Origin: Hymenobacter mucosus
GTDB lineage: Bacteria; Bacteroidota; Bacteroidia; Cytophagales; Hymenobacteraceae
Assembly: GCF_900188255.1 (NCBI RefSeq)
Contig: NZ_FZNS01000002.1
Location: 62,001-126,000 of the forward strand
Length of the DNA: 64,000 bases
Direction: 5' to 3'
Part shown: positions 62,504-64,000 of the stretch, one piece after another
Layout of the letters: every line of letters starts with the position of its first letter
Numbering within the stretch: the stretch's first letter is position 1
The notes under the pieces: model-generated
Databases searched by the model: none
What the model was told of the DNA's origin: nothing
The model's input: only the letters and a program-made list of their open reading frames with translations
Position numbers and translations under genes: made by a program

Positions 62504-62821
62504 ATGGAACAGAACACCACTCCTCGCTTCGCCTTCGGGCCCCGCAACTACCGGCTTATGTTTATTGGGCTAGCGGTGTTAGCGGCTGGCTTCATCACCA
62601 TGACGCTGGACAAAGAGGATTACGGCGAAGGATTTTTGGGCATCACCTTGGGCCCTATACTGCTAGCTATTGGCTTTCTAATTGAATTTTGGGCCATCAT
62701 GGCTAAATCAACGGCGGCTCCTATTGCCCGCGACGTGGCTACGACAAGCACCGTTCCGTCGCAACCGGTGCCACCCGTTGCTACGCCCGCCGCTCCGCAA
62801 GCGCCTACTTACAAGCGCTAA
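62504..62821 (+). CDS. DUF3098 membrane protein
   Basis: 105 residues. FGPRNYRLMFIGLAVLAAGF begins the conserved DUF3098 region, with two membrane helices at about 18-36 and 46-66. The C-terminal tail is Pro/Ala/Thr-rich. In many Bacteroidota this gene sits between ftsX and uppP, as here, which suggests a role in envelope growth; no function is known. Confidence 0.9.
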   Translation: MEQNTTPRFAFGPRNYRLMFIGLAVLAAGFITMTLDKEDYGEGFLGITLGPILLAIGFLIEFWAIMAKSTAAPIARDVATTSTVPSQPVPPVATPAAPQAPTYKR

Positions 62822-62849
62822 TCTGCCGCCTCTACCCACTCCACGCAGC

Positions 62850-62942
62850 ACGTCATGCTGCGCTTGCTATAGCAGCTTCTGCCTGGCTAATCAATGAATT
62901 AGCAGTCACCAGAGCGGCTACCTAGCAAGCGCAGCATGACGT
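62850..62942. repeat. REP-like palindrome, copy 2
   Basis: A 20-bp perfect terminal inverted repeat, beginning ACGTCATGCTGCGC, encloses a smaller hairpin (GCTAAT/ATTAGC). It shares the outer CGTCATGCTG motif and overall size with the repeat at 28275. Confidence 0.7.
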
Positions 62943-63005
62943 TCTACTGTATCGGTAGCTTTCTAATCAAGTCTACGTCTTACACGCCCCCTCAAGCTCC
63001 TCCTT

Positions 63006-63794
63006 ATGTCGTATTGGCACGCGCTGCTACTCGCTATTGTTGAAGGCCTCACCGAGTTTCTCCCCGTTTCTAGCACGGGCCACATGATTATCGTGGCCAA
63101 CTTGCTCGGTATTGGTCAGTTTGCCTTCACCGATACCTTCATCACGTCCATTCAGTTTGGTGCTATTCTGGCGGTAGTGGTTTTGTACTGGCGGCGTTTT
63201 CTGCAGAGCTTCGATTTCTATCTTAAGCTAGCGGCAGCCTTTATTCCCTTCGGCCTTCTGGGCTTCGTACTCAAGGACTACATTGAGGAACTCCTGAAAA
63301 GTGTAACGGTAGTAGCTGCTTCGCTGGTGGTAGGCGGTATTGTGCTGTTGTTCATCGACCGGTGGTTTTCGGGTGCCCGCAAGGAAGTGACTACCCCAAG
63401 CTTCCCGCAGGCCATCAAGATTGGCTTGTTTCAGTGCTTGGCCCTCGTTCCGGGCGTATCCCGCTCGGCGGCTACCATTGTGGGCGGACTATCCCAGGGT
63501 TTCGACCGGCGCTCGGCCGCCGATTTTTCCTTTCTGCTGGCGGTACCCACCATGTTTGTTATCACGGCCTACCAACTGTATAAGACCTACAAAGTAGCCG
63601 CGCCCGGTGCCGAGGACATTAAGCTGCTGCTGTTTGGCAACGTGGTAGCCTTTATTGTGGCGCTGTTGGCCGTGAAGTCTTTCGTAGATTTTGTGTCACG
63701 TTATGGCTTTCGTGCGTTTGGGCTCTACCGTATTGTGGTAGGCATTGTTATTCTGGTAATGATTGCGCTGGGCATTCCGCTCCAGATTATTTAA
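63006..63794 (+). CDS. uppP: Undecaprenyl-diphosphatase UppP (BacA)
   Basis: 262 residues and about seven membrane helices. The conserved EGLTEFLPVSSTGHM near 13-27 supplies the Glu-rich and Ser/Thr/His active-site residues; PGVSRSAATI at about 150-159 holds the catalytic Arg. It removes a phosphate from undecaprenyl diphosphate to recycle the lipid carrier for peptidoglycan and other wall polymers. truB follows eight bases after the stop. Confidence 0.96.
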   Translation: MSYWHALLLAIVEGLTEFLPVSSTGHMIIVANLLGIGQFAFTDTFITSIQFGAILAVVVLYWRRFLQSFDFYLKLAAAFIPFGLLGFVLKDYIEELLKSVTVVAASLVVGGIVLLFIDRWFSGARKEVTTPSFPQAIKIGLFQCLALVPGVSRSAATIVGGLSQGFDRRSAADFSFLLAVPTMFVITAYQLYKTYKVAAPGAEDIKLLLFGNVVAFIVALLAVKSFVDFVSRYGFRAFGLYRIVVGIVILVMIALGIPLQII

Positions 63795-63802
63795 CCTTCT
63801 GT

Positions 63803-64000
63803 ATGAGCGACGCACAACAACCGGCCGCTACTCCTCGCTTCAATTTTGAAGAAGGGGAAGTGTTACTTCTCAACAAGCCTCTGACCTGGACTTCCTTTGA
63901 CGCAGTGCGCAAGGTGAAGAATACGCTGCGCATCAAGAAAATTGGGCACGCCGGCACCCTCGACCCCTTGGCCACTGGCTTGCTGATTTTGTGCACAGGC
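63803..64000 (+). CDS. truB: tRNA pseudouridine-55 synthase TruB (3' end outside window)
   Basis: The first 66 codons. GEVLLLNKPLTWTSFDAVRKV is a typical start, followed by KIGHAGTLDPLATGLL with catalytic Asp54. It makes pseudouridine at position 55 of the T loop. It starts eight bases after uppP, so they are probably co-transcribed. Confidence 0.95.
   Translation, partial: MSDAQQPAATPRFNFEEGEVLLLNKPLTWTSFDAVRKVKNTLRIKKIGHAGTLDPLATGLLILCTG

Overview
The window reads as chromosome of a moderately GC-rich member of the Bacteroidota, most likely order Cytophagales and close to Hymenobacter. Four things point there: two secreted proteins end in type IX secretion (T9SS) sorting domains; a phosphoserine phosphatase is fused to a phosphoglycerate dehydrogenase; family markers DUF983, DUF3098, DUF5683 and DUF6438 are present; and -7 promoter elements of the form TAnnTTTG recur upstream of genes, while Shine-Dalgarno sequences are scarce. 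The genus is inferred. No phage, insertion sequence, CRISPR array or secondary-metabolite cluster is visible.

Layout. 1-2.4 kb: the end of a gamma-glutamyltransferase gene, then three small paralogous helical proteins in tandem. 2.4-9.5 kb: one giant secreted DUF11-repeat T9SS protein. 10-14.1 kb: two small membrane proteins and a pair of GH13 paralogues, one a lipoprotein and one cytosolic. 14.2-14.7 kb: a decayed class D beta-lactamase-like gene. 14.8-21.3 kb: aldo/keto reductase, GNAT acetyltransferase, YetF-like membrane protein, hydrolase, VOC protein, then the serB-serA fusion with a small cupin-like protein. 21.4-26.4 kb: an FG-GAP T9SS protein, PBP4 (dacB) and an exported Gfo/Idh/MocA oxidoreductase. 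26.5-33.6 kb: pyrG, yidC, a DUF6438 lipoprotein, a peptide-binding lipoprotein and a divergent metal-dependent hydrolase. 33.7-38.5 kb: parA, parB, a DUF5683 gene, dapB and lepB. 38.7-46.6 kb: ung, apaG, methyltransferases, kdsA, a coiled-coil membrane protein and cyanophycin synthetase. 46.7-50.9 kb: tRNA-Cys, ribosomal protein S1 and a fatty acid desaturase. 51-56.6 kb: DUF3298 lipoprotein, hydrolase, HNH protein, NlpC/P60 peptidase, smpB, tsaD. 56.9-64 kb: tamB, ftsX, DUF3098, uppP and truB, a typical Bacteroidota gene order for envelope biogenesis.

Most genes are housekeeping: envelope and peptidoglycan (yidC, lepB, dapB, dacB, ftsX, uppP, tamB, kdsA), nucleotides and DNA (pyrG, ung, parAB) and translation (rpsA, smpB, tsaD, truB). 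The less explained material lies between genes. There is a candidate structured RNA downstream of kdsA, a tiny leaderless transcription unit between tRNA-Cys and cphA, two REP-like inverted repeats that share termini, and a pair of abutting divergent -7 elements. The three-gene paralogue array at the left end is the main protein family I could not name.
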